Shown here piece after piece: positions 1-8,669 of a stretch of 64,000 bases of DNA (positions within the stretch are counted from its first letter, which is position 1; each line of letters opens with the position of its first letter). This DNA comes from an uncultured Draconibacterium sp. (GTDB taxonomy: Bacteria > Bacteroidota > Bacteroidia > Bacteroidales > Prolixibacteraceae), in assembly GCF_963677565.1 (NCBI RefSeq), contig NZ_OY781982.1, positions 186,001 to 250,000 on the forward strand, read 5' to 3'. Made by a program: the position numbers and the translations under genes. The notes beneath the pieces were generated by a model, which was given only the letters and a program-made list of their open reading frames with translations, was not told where the DNA came from and searched no databases.

Positions 1-643
1 ACATTAACGACGCCGGACCTTTAATCACTTCCACATTATCAACCGCATACTGGTCTATTTCTAAACCATGGTCGCTTCCCCATTGCTGTGCTTCGTGTTT
101 TATATTGTTTTCAACCACCACCACGCGGTTAAACCCAAGGCCACGAATTACCGGTTTTGACTGACCGGAGCCAATATCGATCGTAGTAACGCCGGGCAAT
201 CTTTCCAGCGAACTCATCAAGCTGCCACCAAGGTTTTGTTTCAGATAATCATCATTAACAACTTCGATGTTCAGCGATTCTTCCTTTTTGCGGTTCTCTG
301 CATAATTATCAGTTATAACAACTTCCTGCAAACTTAAATTAGCCACTTCCAGCTGAGCTTTGTAAGAACTGTTATTCTTGACTAAAACGCTATCAACATG
401 GTTTTTATAACCAATAAACAAGATATTGAGAATATAGCTTCCCCCGGGCAACTTATCCAAAACAAATTGGCCGTTGGCATCGGTAACCGTACCTTTTTCA
501 ATCGGAAACAACAACACGGATGCACCCGGCAGCGGATCGTTATTTTCATCAAAAACCTGTCCGGAAAGCACATAATTAGCCTGGCCAAACATGTGGCCAT
601 ACAAAAAGATCATGCAAATAAAAAGCATGACAAACTTTCTCAT
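1..643 (-). CDS. TonB-dependent outer-membrane receptor, N-terminal part (gene runs off left edge)
   Basis: The first 214 codons of a TonB-dependent receptor are present; the barrel lies beyond the window. The start at 643 gives a signal peptide (MRKFVMLFICMIFL...GQA), then a CarboxypepD_reg-like beta-sandwich at about residues 25-105 (SGQVFDENNDPLPGASV). A plug domain follows, seen as LERLPGVTTIDIG, SKPVIRGLGFNRVVV and the terminal VEVIKGPAS. Such receptors import metal chelates, cobalamin or sugars using the Ton complex. It is the third gene of a minus-strand operon behind a Fur-family regulator and a His/Cys-rich small protein, so a metal or metallophore substrate is likely (inference). 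It is not SusC-like: there is no SusD partner next to it. Confidence 0.9.
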   Translation of the reverse strand, partial: MRKFVMLFICMIFLYGHMFGQANYVLSGQVFDENNDPLPGASVLLFPIEKGTVTDANGQFVLDKLPGGSYILNILFIGYKNHVDSVLVKNNSSYKAQLEVANLSLQEVVITDNYAENRKKEESLNIEVVNDDYLKQNLGGSLMSSLERLPGVTTIDIGSGQSKPVIRGLGFNRVVVVENNIKHEAQQWGSDHGLEIDQYAVDNVEVIKGPASLM

Positions 644-666
644 ATAAAATAATTGAGATTAAAATT

Positions 667-700
667 CACCTAAAAAATTAATAAACTGATATGTTAGGTG
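667..700 (-). repeat. small inverted repeat between operon genes 2 and 3
   Basis: CACCTAA at 667-673 and TTAGGTG at 694-700 could pair across a 20-nt AT-rich loop. The hairpin overlaps the stop codon of the upstream small gene and sits just before the receptor gene. It may modulate mRNA stability; there is no T-run, so it is not a normal terminator. Confidence 0.3.
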
Positions 701-1050
701 ATTGCAGGAGGTGCGCGCGGTGTTTTTGTGGAGACAACCTGTTTACAGGCTTGTTTTATTTTGGTTTCGGGAAGCGAATGCTGTACAATTTGTGTTCCGG
801 GCTTAAAAAACAAGAGTCGTGGTAATTCGTTAACCGGAAAGTGATAATCGCAAATGGGGCAACTTTCGTAAACATCGGTGCTGATATGAATAAGTACACC
901 ATCAGGCTCGTTATGCTCCAAATGACAGCATTCATGATGAGAATCGGCTTTTTTGGAATGATGCCTAACAATATGATACGGTTGATAAGCGATTGGGAAA
1001 ACGAAAATCCCCAATAGCACAAGGGCTATATGTATTTTTAGACTATTCAC
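694..1050 (-). CDS. small exported His/Cys-rich protein, probable metal-related
   Basis: This 118-residue protein starts with GTG, 3 bp after the stop of the Fur-family gene, so the two are surely co-transcribed. Residues 1-21 form a hydrophobic export segment. The mature part is rich in metal ligands: a HH pair at 30-31, HHECCHLEH at 38-46 and a CPIC pair at 64-67. It ends with a proline motif (RAPPA). Short secreted proteins with CC and PP motifs next to TonB receptors are common in Bacteroidota and remain functionally uncharacterised. The residues and the neighbours suggest periplasmic or surface metal binding, perhaps handing metal to or from the receptor (inference). Confidence 0.7.
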   Translation of the reverse strand: MNSLKIHIALVLLGIFVFPIAYQPYHIVRHHSKKADSHHECCHLEHNEPDGVLIHISTDVYESCPICDYHFPVNELPRLLFFKPGTQIVQHSLPETKIKQACKQVVSTKTPRAPPAIT

Positions 1051-1053
1051 AGA

Positions 1054-1461
1054 CTAGGCCTGTTCTTTGCAAACGGAACAGGTTCCTTTTATTAAAACTT
1101 CGGTTTCTTCCCCTGCGTAACCAACAGGAAGGGTATAGTGTTGCACAGGTATATTGTCTAAACACTTCACAGTATTACACGAATTGCAGTAAAAATGCGC
1201 ATGTGCTGACTTATGTGTTTCCTGTTTATCAAGTGCATATTTAACCACCTGATTATCGACAACGATTTTATGAATGATGTGATGCTCCACCAATGTTTTA
1301 AATGAACGATAAAAGGTGGTACGGTCGTAGTTACCGGCCAGGCGTTCCCTGATTTCATTTTCAGATAGCGCCTGGTTAGCTTCCATAACAATATCAATTA
1401 TCCCCTCACGGCAACTGGTTCGTTTGAGCTTATGATTATTTAATATATCAATTGGCTTCAT
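1054..1461 (-). CDS. Fur-family metalloregulator (Fur/Zur type)
   Basis: A 135-residue repressor with an N-terminal winged helix (RTTFYRSFKTLVEHHIIHKI) and a C-terminal metal/dimerisation domain. The metal ligands are visible: HAHFYC with CNSC, and a C-terminal CSVC, which are the two paired-cysteine structural zinc sites of Fur/Zur proteins. The start at 1461 (MKPIDIL) is preferred over an upstream TTG at 1497, because the longer version would run through a 15-bp perfect palindrome that looks like its operator. It heads an operon with a His/Cys-rich protein and a TonB receptor, an arrangement that fits autoregulated metal uptake. Zinc (Zur) fits the Cys/His context best, but the metal cannot be fixed from sequence. 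Confidence 0.85.
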   Translation of the reverse strand: MKPIDILNNHKLKRTSCREGIIDIVMEANQALSENEIRERLAGNYDRTTFYRSFKTLVEHHIIHKIVVDNQVVKYALDKQETHKSAHAHFYCNSCNTVKCLDNIPVQHYTLPVGYAGEETEVLIKGTCSVCKEQA

Positions 1462-1481
1462 AAATGCAAATATGCTCCAAA

Positions 1482-1496
1482 TGCAACAATGTTGCA
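1482..1496. promoter_or_regulatory. palindromic operator of the Fur-family operon
   Basis: TGCAAC-AAT-GTTGCA is a perfect 6-bp inverted repeat around a 3-bp spacer. It lies 21-35 bp upstream of the preferred regulator start codon, where a self-binding repressor would block transcription. Fur-family boxes are AT-rich palindromes of this size. Confidence 0.65.
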
Positions 1497-1576
1497 AATA
1501 TAAAACAATAAATCAAAGCAATGAATTAAAGACTAATAAATATTTTTATCGATAAATTTACTCTCTTGTTGCGGCC

Positions 1577-1616
1577 ATAAAAAAACCATTCTGTATCAAG
1601 CATACAGAATGGTTTT
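1577..1616 (-). terminator. rho-independent terminator of the GH78 gene
   Basis: A 15-bp perfect stem (1582-1596 with 1602-1616) encloses a 5-nt loop and, on the minus strand, is followed by a run of T. It lies 27 bp after the rhamnosidase stop codon. Confidence 0.9.
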
Positions 1617-1642
1617 CTAATTTTAAAATTAAATTCTTGCCA

Positions 1643-4369
1643 CTATTCCGCCATCGGATAACTAAACGAATAAATCCCCGATCCCACTGAAACGGTAACG
1701 TCGTTTCCGCTTTGTTTGGCACTTGATTTTAAATCGTCGCCCATAATAATGTCAGCAACTTTCGCGTTCGGCAAAACTACCTCGGCAGAAGTATTTGCAG
1801 GAACTTCAACCTGGTAGGTCATCTGTCCGTCGTTAATCTTCCAGTCCGAAACGATCTTTCCATACATCGAATCAAATTCGGCTTTTACGTTTGTTAAACC
1901 TCCTCCCGGATTTGGTGCCAGGAAGAATTTCTTATATCCGGGATTATTTTCATCCACTTGAATTCCGGCCACATGATCGTACAACCACTCGCCAATGGCA
2001 CCATAAGCATAATGGTTAAAACTGTTCATCCCTACATCCTGGAATGTGCCATCAGGTTTCTGTCCGTCCCAGCGCTCCCAAATAGTTGTTGCGCCCTGTG
2101 TTACCGGGTACAACCACGATGGGTATTCTTTTCGGTTCAGCAGCATAAAGGCTAAATCGTCGCGGCCAATAGCCGAAAGTGTCGGGCATAAAATCGGGGT
2201 ACCTAAAAATCCAGTGGTCAGGTGCTTGAATTTCTCCACATCTTTTGCCAGGTAACCGGCAGCTGCATCTACCATATCATCAGGCAAAATGCCAAATGTA
2301 AGCGCAATAACATAAGCCGTTTGTGTGTGCGAAACCAGACGTCCGTTTGGTGTTACAAACTCATCGTTAAATGCTTTTTTTATGTTTACAGCCAGTTGCT
2401 TGTACTTTTCAGTATCTTGAGATTTGCCAATTATCTGTGCAATTTTAGCGGTTAAAGTAGTGGTGTAATAAAAATAAGCCGTTGCCAGCAAATCTTTTTC
2501 GGTGGTAGCTCCCGGGTAATCCGAACTTGTTGTGGCATAAGCCAGCCAGTCGCCGTAATGATTATCGCCTGTCCACAGGTAATCGTCGCCTGCCCGTTCG
2601 TTCATATAACTCACCCATTTGGTAATAGCCGGGTAACTTTCTTCCAGAATACGGGTATCTCCATAAATTTTATACACCGACCACGGAATAACAGCCACCA
2701 CATCGGCCCAACCTGTTGCTCCACCTTGTCCGTTCAAAACGTCAGGTATAACATGTGGAATAACTCCGTTGTCCAACTGATCGGCTTCCACATCTTTCAT
2801 CCATTTGGTGTAGAAAGAAGCCACATTAAAATTGTAACCGGCAGTCATACTAAACACCTGCGCATCGCCGGTCCAGCCCAAACGCTCGTCGCGCTGCGGA
2901 CAATCGGTTGGCACATCCAGAAAGTTTCCTTTTTGCCCCCACTGAATATTGTGCTGCAGCTGATTGATCATTTCATCGTTACAGGCAAATGTACCGGTTG
3001 GCTCCATATCCGAATAAATAACCACTCCGGTAATATCTTCTTTCGCAGGTATTTCATCAAAACCAATTAATTGCAAATAGCGGAATCCGTGGAAGGTAAA
3101 TTTTGGTTCATAAGTTGCCTCACCATCTTCTCCGAAAATATAAGTGTCGGTGCATTCTGCAGCTCGTAAATTGGCAGTATAGAAATTACCTTCTTTATCC
3201 AGTACTTCCGCAAATTTCAGTTGCACTTTCTGCCCCTTTTTCCCTTTCATTTTTATACGTATCCAGCCCACCATATTCTGGCCCATGTCGTAAACCATCT
3301 CACCTTTTGGCGTGGTAATAAATTCAATCGGTTGTAGCTCTTCAACAGCTTTTACAGGAACTCCCTGTGGTGCAATCAGCAAATCTTTTGGAGCATCAAC
3401 TTCTTCCACACTTTTCCAGTCGGCTTCATCATATCCGGTATTGGTCCATCCATTCAGTTCCAGACGTGCATCGTAAGTTTCACCATTGTAAATATCCGAT
3501 TTCTGAATCGGGCCATTAGTAACCTTCCAGTTCCCATCACTTAAAATCCATTCGCTTGTACCATCAGTGTATTCTATATTTAGCTGAAACAACAGCGCCA
3601 GTTTATCTCCGTAGTAACCGCTGGCACTCACCCAGCCAATATTTCCACGGTACCAGCCATCGCCCAAAACTACGCCAACAGCATTCTCTTTTTGTAGCCT
3701 ATCAGATACGTCGTAAGTCTGGTATTGCAAACGTTTATTGTAACTGGTCCATCCCGGAGTAAATAACTGGTCGCCCACTTTCTCTCCATTAATAAACAGC
3801 TGATACAATCCGTGCGACGTAACATAAGCCCGCGCCGATTTTATGCTTTTTGAAGTTGAAAATTCATTGCGGTAGTACTGTGCCGGTTTCGAGTCTTCCG
3901 ATTCCGGTTCGTTGGGCAAGCTAATCCACGAAGCTTTCCATAACTCAGGCGCCAGGATTCCCATTTCCCAAAAAGCAGGCTCGCTCCATTTGCTGGCTTT
4001 TCCGTCGTTATCCCAAACACGCACCTGCCAGTAAACACGCTGCATCGATTCGGGTGCAGGACCGCCATATACTACATTCACCGACTGGTCGGATTCAACC
4101 TTGCCGGAATTCCAGATTTGTTTTCCATTCTTCGACAAATCCGATGCTGTGCCGGCCACCCTGATTTCGTAGGCCGTTTGTTTAACATTCTGTGCATCCG
4201 ATACCAGCTGCCAACTTAAACGCGGTTGTAACACATCTATTCCAACCGGATTTGTATGATATTCGCACACCAATCCAGTAAGCTCTGTTTTCGCCGAAGC
4301 TACAAAAGAAAATGCAGTGCAGATAAACAAAAAAAAGAGAGTCCGGAGTAAAGAAACTAATTGCTTCAT
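1643..4369 (-). CDS. GH78 alpha-L-rhamnosidase, secreted
   Basis: A 908-residue glycoside hydrolase that removes terminal alpha-L-rhamnose from polysaccharides or glycosides. It has a signal peptide (residues 1-26, cleaved near VASA), an N-terminal Ig-like region (30-140), beta-sandwich domains including a CBM67/Bac_rhamnosid_N-like part (about 165-450) and an (alpha/alpha)6 catalytic domain. The GH78 signature is clear at 485-506: DVPTDCPQRDERLGWTGD supplies the acidic active-site residues. A later GATTIWERWDG segment carries the second conserved Glu. Length and domain order are normal. It stands alone with its own terminator, divergent from the M14 pair. Rhamnogalacturonan or ulvan-type substrates would fit the hexuronate genes 5 kb away (inference). 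Confidence 0.95.
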   Translation of the reverse strand: MKQLVSLLRTLFFLFICTAFSFVASAKTELTGLVCEYHTNPVGIDVLQPRLSWQLVSDAQNVKQTAYEIRVAGTASDLSKNGKQIWNSGKVESDQSVNVVYGGPAPESMQRVYWQVRVWDNDGKASKWSEPAFWEMGILAPELWKASWISLPNEPESEDSKPAQYYRNEFSTSKSIKSARAYVTSHGLYQLFINGEKVGDQLFTPGWTSYNKRLQYQTYDVSDRLQKENAVGVVLGDGWYRGNIGWVSASGYYGDKLALLFQLNIEYTDGTSEWILSDGNWKVTNGPIQKSDIYNGETYDARLELNGWTNTGYDEADWKSVEEVDAPKDLLIAPQGVPVKAVEELQPIEFITTPKGEMVYDMGQNMVGWIRIKMKGKKGQKVQLKFAEVLDKEGNFYTANLRAAECTDTYIFGEDGEATYEPKFTFHGFRYLQLIGFDEIPAKEDITGVVIYSDMEPTGTFACNDEMINQLQHNIQWGQKGNFLDVPTDCPQRDERLGWTGDAQVFSMTAGYNFNVASFYTKWMKDVEADQLDNGVIPHVIPDVLNGQGGATGWADVVAVIPWSVYKIYGDTRILEESYPAITKWVSYMNERAGDDYLWTGDNHYGDWLAYATTSSDYPGATTEKDLLATAYFYYTTTLTAKIAQIIGKSQDTEKYKQLAVNIKKAFNDEFVTPNGRLVSHTQTAYVIALTFGILPDDMVDAAAGYLAKDVEKFKHLTTGFLGTPILCPTLSAIGRDDLAFMLLNRKEYPSWLYPVTQGATTIWERWDGQKPDGTFQDVGMNSFNHYAYGAIGEWLYDHVAGIQVDENNPGYKKFFLAPNPGGGLTNVKAEFDSMYGKIVSDWKINDGQMTYQVEVPANTSAEVVLPNAKVADIIMGDDLKSSAKQSGNDVTVSVGSGIYSFSYPMAE

Positions 4370-4677
4370 TTTATTCGATTTATTGGTTTAGTAAAAGTAT
4401 TGCCTGTAAAGTTATGTTTATTGATCAGGAATAACAATACTAATTTCTATTGATTTTATGTTTTCAGCACAAACAGTTGCGTACATCCTTGGTGACAATA
4501 GTCACTCATTTAAAACATAAATCCATATTTTGTCACAGAAACTAAGGTTTTTTAATAAAAAAGTGTAATTTCCTGCCACCAATCAGAACAGATTTCTAAT
4601 GACCTAAAGAAACTAAACTCAAAAAGAAGAATTAGAATTTTAACAGCATAATTCATTTAAAGAAAAACACTTTTATT
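4370..4677. other. divergent intergenic region, GH78 / M14 pair
   Basis: 308 AT-rich bases must hold both divergent promoters. The only promoter-like string noted is TATTTTG near 4530, one base short of the Bacteroidota -7 consensus TAnnTTTG. No RNA gene, repeat or further ORF is seen. Confidence 0.4.
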
Positions 4678-6528
4678 ATGGTCAAAAAACTACATTTCTT
4701 GTGCTTTCTTGGAGTGCTTATTTTTATGAGCTCCGGAATTAAAGCACAAACCTACTCCGGTTTTGATAATTATCATTCCAACGGGGAGATTCAACAGTTA
4801 TTAAATGAATTTTCTTCGGGAAATGCCAAACTGCACACCATTGCCAAAAGTCCGGGAGGAGAACCAATTACCGTATTGGAAATTGGTGCAAACCTTAGCG
4901 ATGTACCGGCAATTTTTGTAGGTGCTAATTTCGAGGGAAATGTTCCAATGGCAACAGAAGGTGCGCTGTACCTGGCTAAAATGCTAAAGGATTCAACAGC
5001 TTATACCAAAAATGTAAAATGGTACATCATGCCGCAACCCAACCCGGATGCAGCTGCCGTTTATTTTTCAGATTTGAAAACCGGTCAGGCCACCAACCTT
5101 TTTGAAATAAACAACGATGCAGATGATCAAACGGGTGAAGATGGACCAGACGACCTGAATGGCGATGGAATGATTACCCAAATGAGGATCAAAAGCATTG
5201 ATGGAAATTATATCGTTTCGGATAAAGATGCACGGCTAATGAAAAAAGCCGATAAACAAAAAGGCGAACGCGGCAAATATAAAGTACTGACAGAAGGAAT
5301 TGACAACGATAACGACGGAAAATACAATGAAGATGCAACCGGCGGAATAAATGTTGGTATTTCTTTTCCTCACCTTTTCCCATACGAAAACAAGGATGCC
5401 GGTTTATTCGCCGGACAAACGCCGGAAGTTTATGGAATTATGCGTTTCATTTTCGATCGTCCTGAAATAGCTATGGTTTATGCGCTGGGTACTTCAAACT
5501 TCTGCCTGGTTCCACCCAAAGGAGGTCGCAAAGGCGACGCTAACCTTGAACGTATAAAAATACCTCGTCGTTATGCCAGCATGCTTAATGCCGATGCCAG
5601 CAAAACATACACTATGGACGAGGCAATTGAGTTGTTTAAGACTGTTGTTCCGGAAGGAACGGATGTTACTTCGGCACTTGTTGCCAGCTATCTGAGCCTG
5701 GGCCCGGCGCTGAATCCGTTGGAAGACGACCTGGTTTTCTATAAAAAATATGCGGAGGATTATAAAAAGTACTTGAAAGCAAAAGATTTCAGCACTGAAA
5801 CGCTCGATCCAACTCCGGCTAAAAACGGTTCGTTTGAATTGTGGGCTTATTACCACCTCGGCGTTCCTTCGTTTAGTATGCAACTATTTTCGGTTCCAAA
5901 AGTAAAAGAAGAGGCGAAAAAAGAGGATGACAAAGAAGCATCTGAAGACAAGAAAAAGAAAGCAGAGAAGACGGATAAAAAAGATGAGTTGGGCGAAAAA
6001 GACAAAGCTTTACTGGCGTATTCGGATGACGAACTGGACGGAGCCGGTTTTGTAGCATGGACAAAAGTAGATCATCCTGATTTTGAGGATGTTGAAGTTG
6101 GAGGTTATGTTCCTTATCTGGAAACAACACCAAAAGCAGATAAAATTGCATCATTGTCGGCAACACAATTGCCATGGTTGCTCAAATTGTCAAAAGAACT
6201 TCCTGAGTTAGCCTTCGCCGACAAAAAGATTACCGATCTGGGTGGAGGCATCTACAAACTGGAAATATATGTTGCCAACAACGGCGAACTTCCCTACCCG
6301 ATTGCAATGGGTCAGCGAAACGGTCAACCGGCTCCTGTAATTCTTACACTCGATGGCGATGTAGAACTACTGGAAGGAAAGCTGCGCACACCGCTTGGAG
6401 CAATTGGCGCAAACCAGGTGAAAAAATATACCTGGCTACTAAAAGCAAGCAAAAACAAAAGTATTACTGCCGGAATTGAGTCGACAGTTTTTACCGATGT
6501 AGTTGAACAAATTAAAATTGGAGGTTAA
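4678..6528 (+). CDS. M14-like secreted protein lacking all catalytic residues (probable pseudo-peptidase)
   Basis: A 616-residue exported protein (signal peptide about 1-23) that aligns by eye with the M14 carboxypeptidase encoded immediately downstream. Shared landmarks are VGANFEGN versus DGNIHGNE, the Asp-rich DGPDDLNGDGMITQMR segment and GIDNDNDGKYNEDA. The zinc motif HGNE is replaced by EGNV (85-88). The substrate-binding RNF segment is replaced by NVGISF, the second zinc His is absent (MVYALGTSN), and the catalytic Glu of GELF is Gln402 (SMQLF). It also carries a Lys/Glu-rich insert at about 407-455. It should therefore bind but not cut peptides, or have another role. The stop lies 2 bp from the next start, so the two are co-expressed. 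Confidence 0.8.
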   Translation: MVKKLHFLCFLGVLIFMSSGIKAQTYSGFDNYHSNGEIQQLLNEFSSGNAKLHTIAKSPGGEPITVLEIGANLSDVPAIFVGANFEGNVPMATEGALYLAKMLKDSTAYTKNVKWYIMPQPNPDAAAVYFSDLKTGQATNLFEINNDADDQTGEDGPDDLNGDGMITQMRIKSIDGNYIVSDKDARLMKKADKQKGERGKYKVLTEGIDNDNDGKYNEDATGGINVGISFPHLFPYENKDAGLFAGQTPEVYGIMRFIFDRPEIAMVYALGTSNFCLVPPKGGRKGDANLERIKIPRRYASMLNADASKTYTMDEAIELFKTVVPEGTDVTSALVASYLSLGPALNPLEDDLVFYKKYAEDYKKYLKAKDFSTETLDPTPAKNGSFELWAYYHLGVPSFSMQLFSVPKVKEEAKKEDDKEASEDKKKKAEKTDKKDELGEKDKALLAYSDDELDGAGFVAWTKVDHPDFEDVEVGGYVPYLETTPKADKIASLSATQLPWLLKLSKELPELAFADKKITDLGGGIYKLEIYVANNGELPYPIAMGQRNGQPAPVILTLDGDVELLEGKLRTPLGAIGANQVKKYTWLLKASKNKSITAGIESTVFTDVVEQIKIGG

Positions 6529-6530
6529 TC

Positions 6531-8249
6531 ATGATACGCAAGATATTTTCATTATTAGCAATATTTTCATTGGCTGTTTCGGTATTTGCCGCCAACGAAC
6601 CAAAAATTGAAGTACCACTCCGTTTCGACCGTTATTACGATTACGATGATGTGGTAAAAGCATTGGAAGTGCTTCACGAAGCCTACCCTGAACTGACTAA
6701 ACTGGAATCGATCGGAGAAAGCGAAGAAGGACTTAAGATTTATGCACTCACCATAAACAATAAAAAAACCGGTGCCGAACACGACAAACCAGGTGTTTGG
6801 GTTGATGGAAACATTCACGGTAACGAAATTCAGGCCGGCGAAGTGTGCCTGTATTATGCCAATATGTTGCTAACCAAATATGGCGAAAACGAGCAGGTTA
6901 CCAAAGCTGTCGACAGCAATGTCCACTATATAATTCCAGTGGTGAATGTTGATGGCCGTAACCACTTTTTTAAAGATGCACATACACCAAGCTCAAGCCG
7001 AAGCATTCGCATTCCGAAAGATGATGACGGCGACGGTTTATTCGATGAAGATGCCCCGGATGATCTGGATGGCGACGGCAGCATTTGCCAGATGCGTATA
7101 AAAGACCCGAATGGGAATTATAAACCCGATCCTGAAGATCCACGTATTATGGTTCGTGTAAAACCTGGTGAAAAAGGGGAATACACCATTCTTGGCTCGG
7201 AAGGAATTGATAATGATGGCGATGGAAGATTTAACGAAGATGCAGAAGGTTATCTGGACCCGAACCGTAACTTTGGTTATCATTGGCAACCTCCGTATGT
7301 TCAGCGTGGTGCCGGAAATTTCCCGTTCTCAGGAATTGGAATAAAAGCTGTTGATGAGTTTGCAGCAAAACATCCCAATATCATCGTTAACTTTTCATTC
7401 CATAACTCAGGCGGTATGTGGCTGCGTGTCCCCGCTGACAATACAACAGTACTTCCGGCATCGGATATTACTGCTTATGATGTAATTGGAAAAGAAGCCA
7501 TAAAAATCACTCCTGGATATGTTTACATGTCATCGTTTGAGCTCTACCCGACTTTTGGTGATTCTGATGGTCAGATGTTCTTCGTACATGGTTCGTATAC
7601 TTTTGTTGGCGAGTTGTTTATGCGCGAGCAGGAAACCTATAAAGAAAAAAGCGATAAACCTGCTACAAGTACTGACCGAACCGAACGCAATCGTGAACAG
7701 TTAAAGTTTAACGACAATGTAACGCAAGGCGAATTGTACAAAGACTGGCACCCTTACAACCACCCCGTTTACGGAGAAATTGAAATTGGAGGTTGGGTGA
7801 AAATGAGTTCTCGATTGCCTCATCCGTTTATGTTGCCCGATTTGGTTCACCGCAATGCATCGGTTGTTTTGCTGGCAGCCAACGAAACGCCAAAAGTTGA
7901 AATGGAGGTTTTTGACGTTAAAGAAATGGATAATAACCTGAAAAGAATTCGGGTTCGGCTAACTAACAAAAATGGCTTATCCACCATGACCGCGCAAGCC
8001 GTAAAAGATAAATTGTATACCATCGATCACCTGAAAGTTTCGGGTGCTAAAGTTATTGCCGGTGGAAAAATAAACGATTATCGTCTTGATCAGGTTAAGT
8101 ATAAAGACCACAAACCAGAGGTTCAGTTCTTTGCACTTCCCGGACATGATTCTGCCGAGTATGAATTTATTGTGCAAGGTAAAGGAGAAATAAAACTGGA
8201 ATACATTTCGCAAAAGGCAGGAAATACAAGTACAACCGTAAAATTGTAA
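6531..8249 (+). CDS. M14-family zinc carboxypeptidase, secreted
   Basis: A 572-residue exported metallopeptidase with a signal peptide to about residue 20. All M14 landmarks are present: His96 and Glu99 in HGNE (zinc), Arg246 in NRNF (substrate carboxylate), His291 in FSFHN (third zinc ligand) and Glu361 in FVGELF (general base). Two Asp-rich loops (DDDGDGLFDEDAPDDLDGDG at 164-183 and DNDGDGRFNEDAEG at 227-240) look like calcium sites inserted in the domain. A C-terminal beta-sandwich region (about 430-572) follows. M14 enzymes release C-terminal amino acids or trim cell-wall peptides. Gene order and the 2-bp gap pair it with the inactive paralogue upstream. Confidence 0.9.
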   Translation: MIRKIFSLLAIFSLAVSVFAANEPKIEVPLRFDRYYDYDDVVKALEVLHEAYPELTKLESIGESEEGLKIYALTINNKKTGAEHDKPGVWVDGNIHGNEIQAGEVCLYYANMLLTKYGENEQVTKAVDSNVHYIIPVVNVDGRNHFFKDAHTPSSSRSIRIPKDDDGDGLFDEDAPDDLDGDGSICQMRIKDPNGNYKPDPEDPRIMVRVKPGEKGEYTILGSEGIDNDGDGRFNEDAEGYLDPNRNFGYHWQPPYVQRGAGNFPFSGIGIKAVDEFAAKHPNIIVNFSFHNSGGMWLRVPADNTTVLPASDITAYDVIGKEAIKITPGYVYMSSFELYPTFGDSDGQMFFVHGSYTFVGELFMREQETYKEKSDKPATSTDRTERNREQLKFNDNVTQGELYKDWHPYNHPVYGEIEIGGWVKMSSRLPHPFMLPDLVHRNASVVLLAANETPKVEMEVFDVKEMDNNLKRIRVRLTNKNGLSTMTAQAVKDKLYTIDHLKVSGAKVIAGGKINDYRLDQVKYKDHKPEVQFFALPGHDSAEYEFIVQGKGEIKLEYISQKAGNTSTTVKL

Positions 8250-8270
8250 AAGCTACGAAATAAAATTAAA

Positions 8271-8304
8271 AGAGTGCCCGCGTCCGTGGGCACTCTTTTT
8301 TTTT
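8271..8304 (+). terminator. rho-independent terminator after the M14 pair
   Basis: AGAGTGCCC (8271-8279) pairs perfectly with GGGCACTCT (8288-8296), followed by eight or more T residues. It lies 21 bp after the stop codon. Confidence 0.95.
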
Positions 8305-8669
8305 ACAGAATTTAATTAAACCGATCAGCAACCAATTGTAGCCTCTGGTTCATTTATTCCCAAAGTCTCATTGCTTTGCTAACGGCATTTACCATTGTAA
8401 TTTCATCGTTTCGCCTGAGGCTCACTCTGAACACAATTGGTATACTTGAAATAAAAAAATCCCGGCGTCCACTCCGGGATAATTATCTTATCACAACCTA
8501 ACAGGATTTGAAAACTTAAAACTAAACTATCTACTGGGTTTGTATAGTACAAATATAATTGGAACCAATAAATTTAAATGATTTATTCTACTGAAAGGCC
8601 GCAAGATTAATCTGATTTATAACTGTATAAAGTTCTGAGAGAGAAGGAGACATTTACCTATACGTGTGA
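8305..8669. other. intergenic region between convergent genes
   Basis: 365 bases without a plausible gene. The only structure seen is the minus-strand terminator at 8453-8480; the rest is AT-rich without a clear repeat. Confidence 0.5.
8453..8480 (-). terminator. minus-strand terminator downstream of the HAD phosphatase gene
   Basis: On the minus strand ATCCCGG (8480-8474) pairs with CCGGGAT (8465-8459) and is followed by seven T. It lies about 190 bp past the HAD gene stop. A GTTAGGTT box just ahead of it (about 8487-8494) resembles boxes at two hairpins near 62.8 kb. Confidence 0.75.

Noticed and set aside
1462..1497. 12-codon extension of the Fur-family regulator from TTG
   Set aside because: It would make the 15-bp palindrome coding; the palindrome is better explained as the operator ahead of the ATG at 1461.
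2558..3070. 170-codon plus-strand ORF inside the GH78 gene
   Set aside because: It is antisense to conserved GH78 catalytic sequence and has no recognisable protein character.
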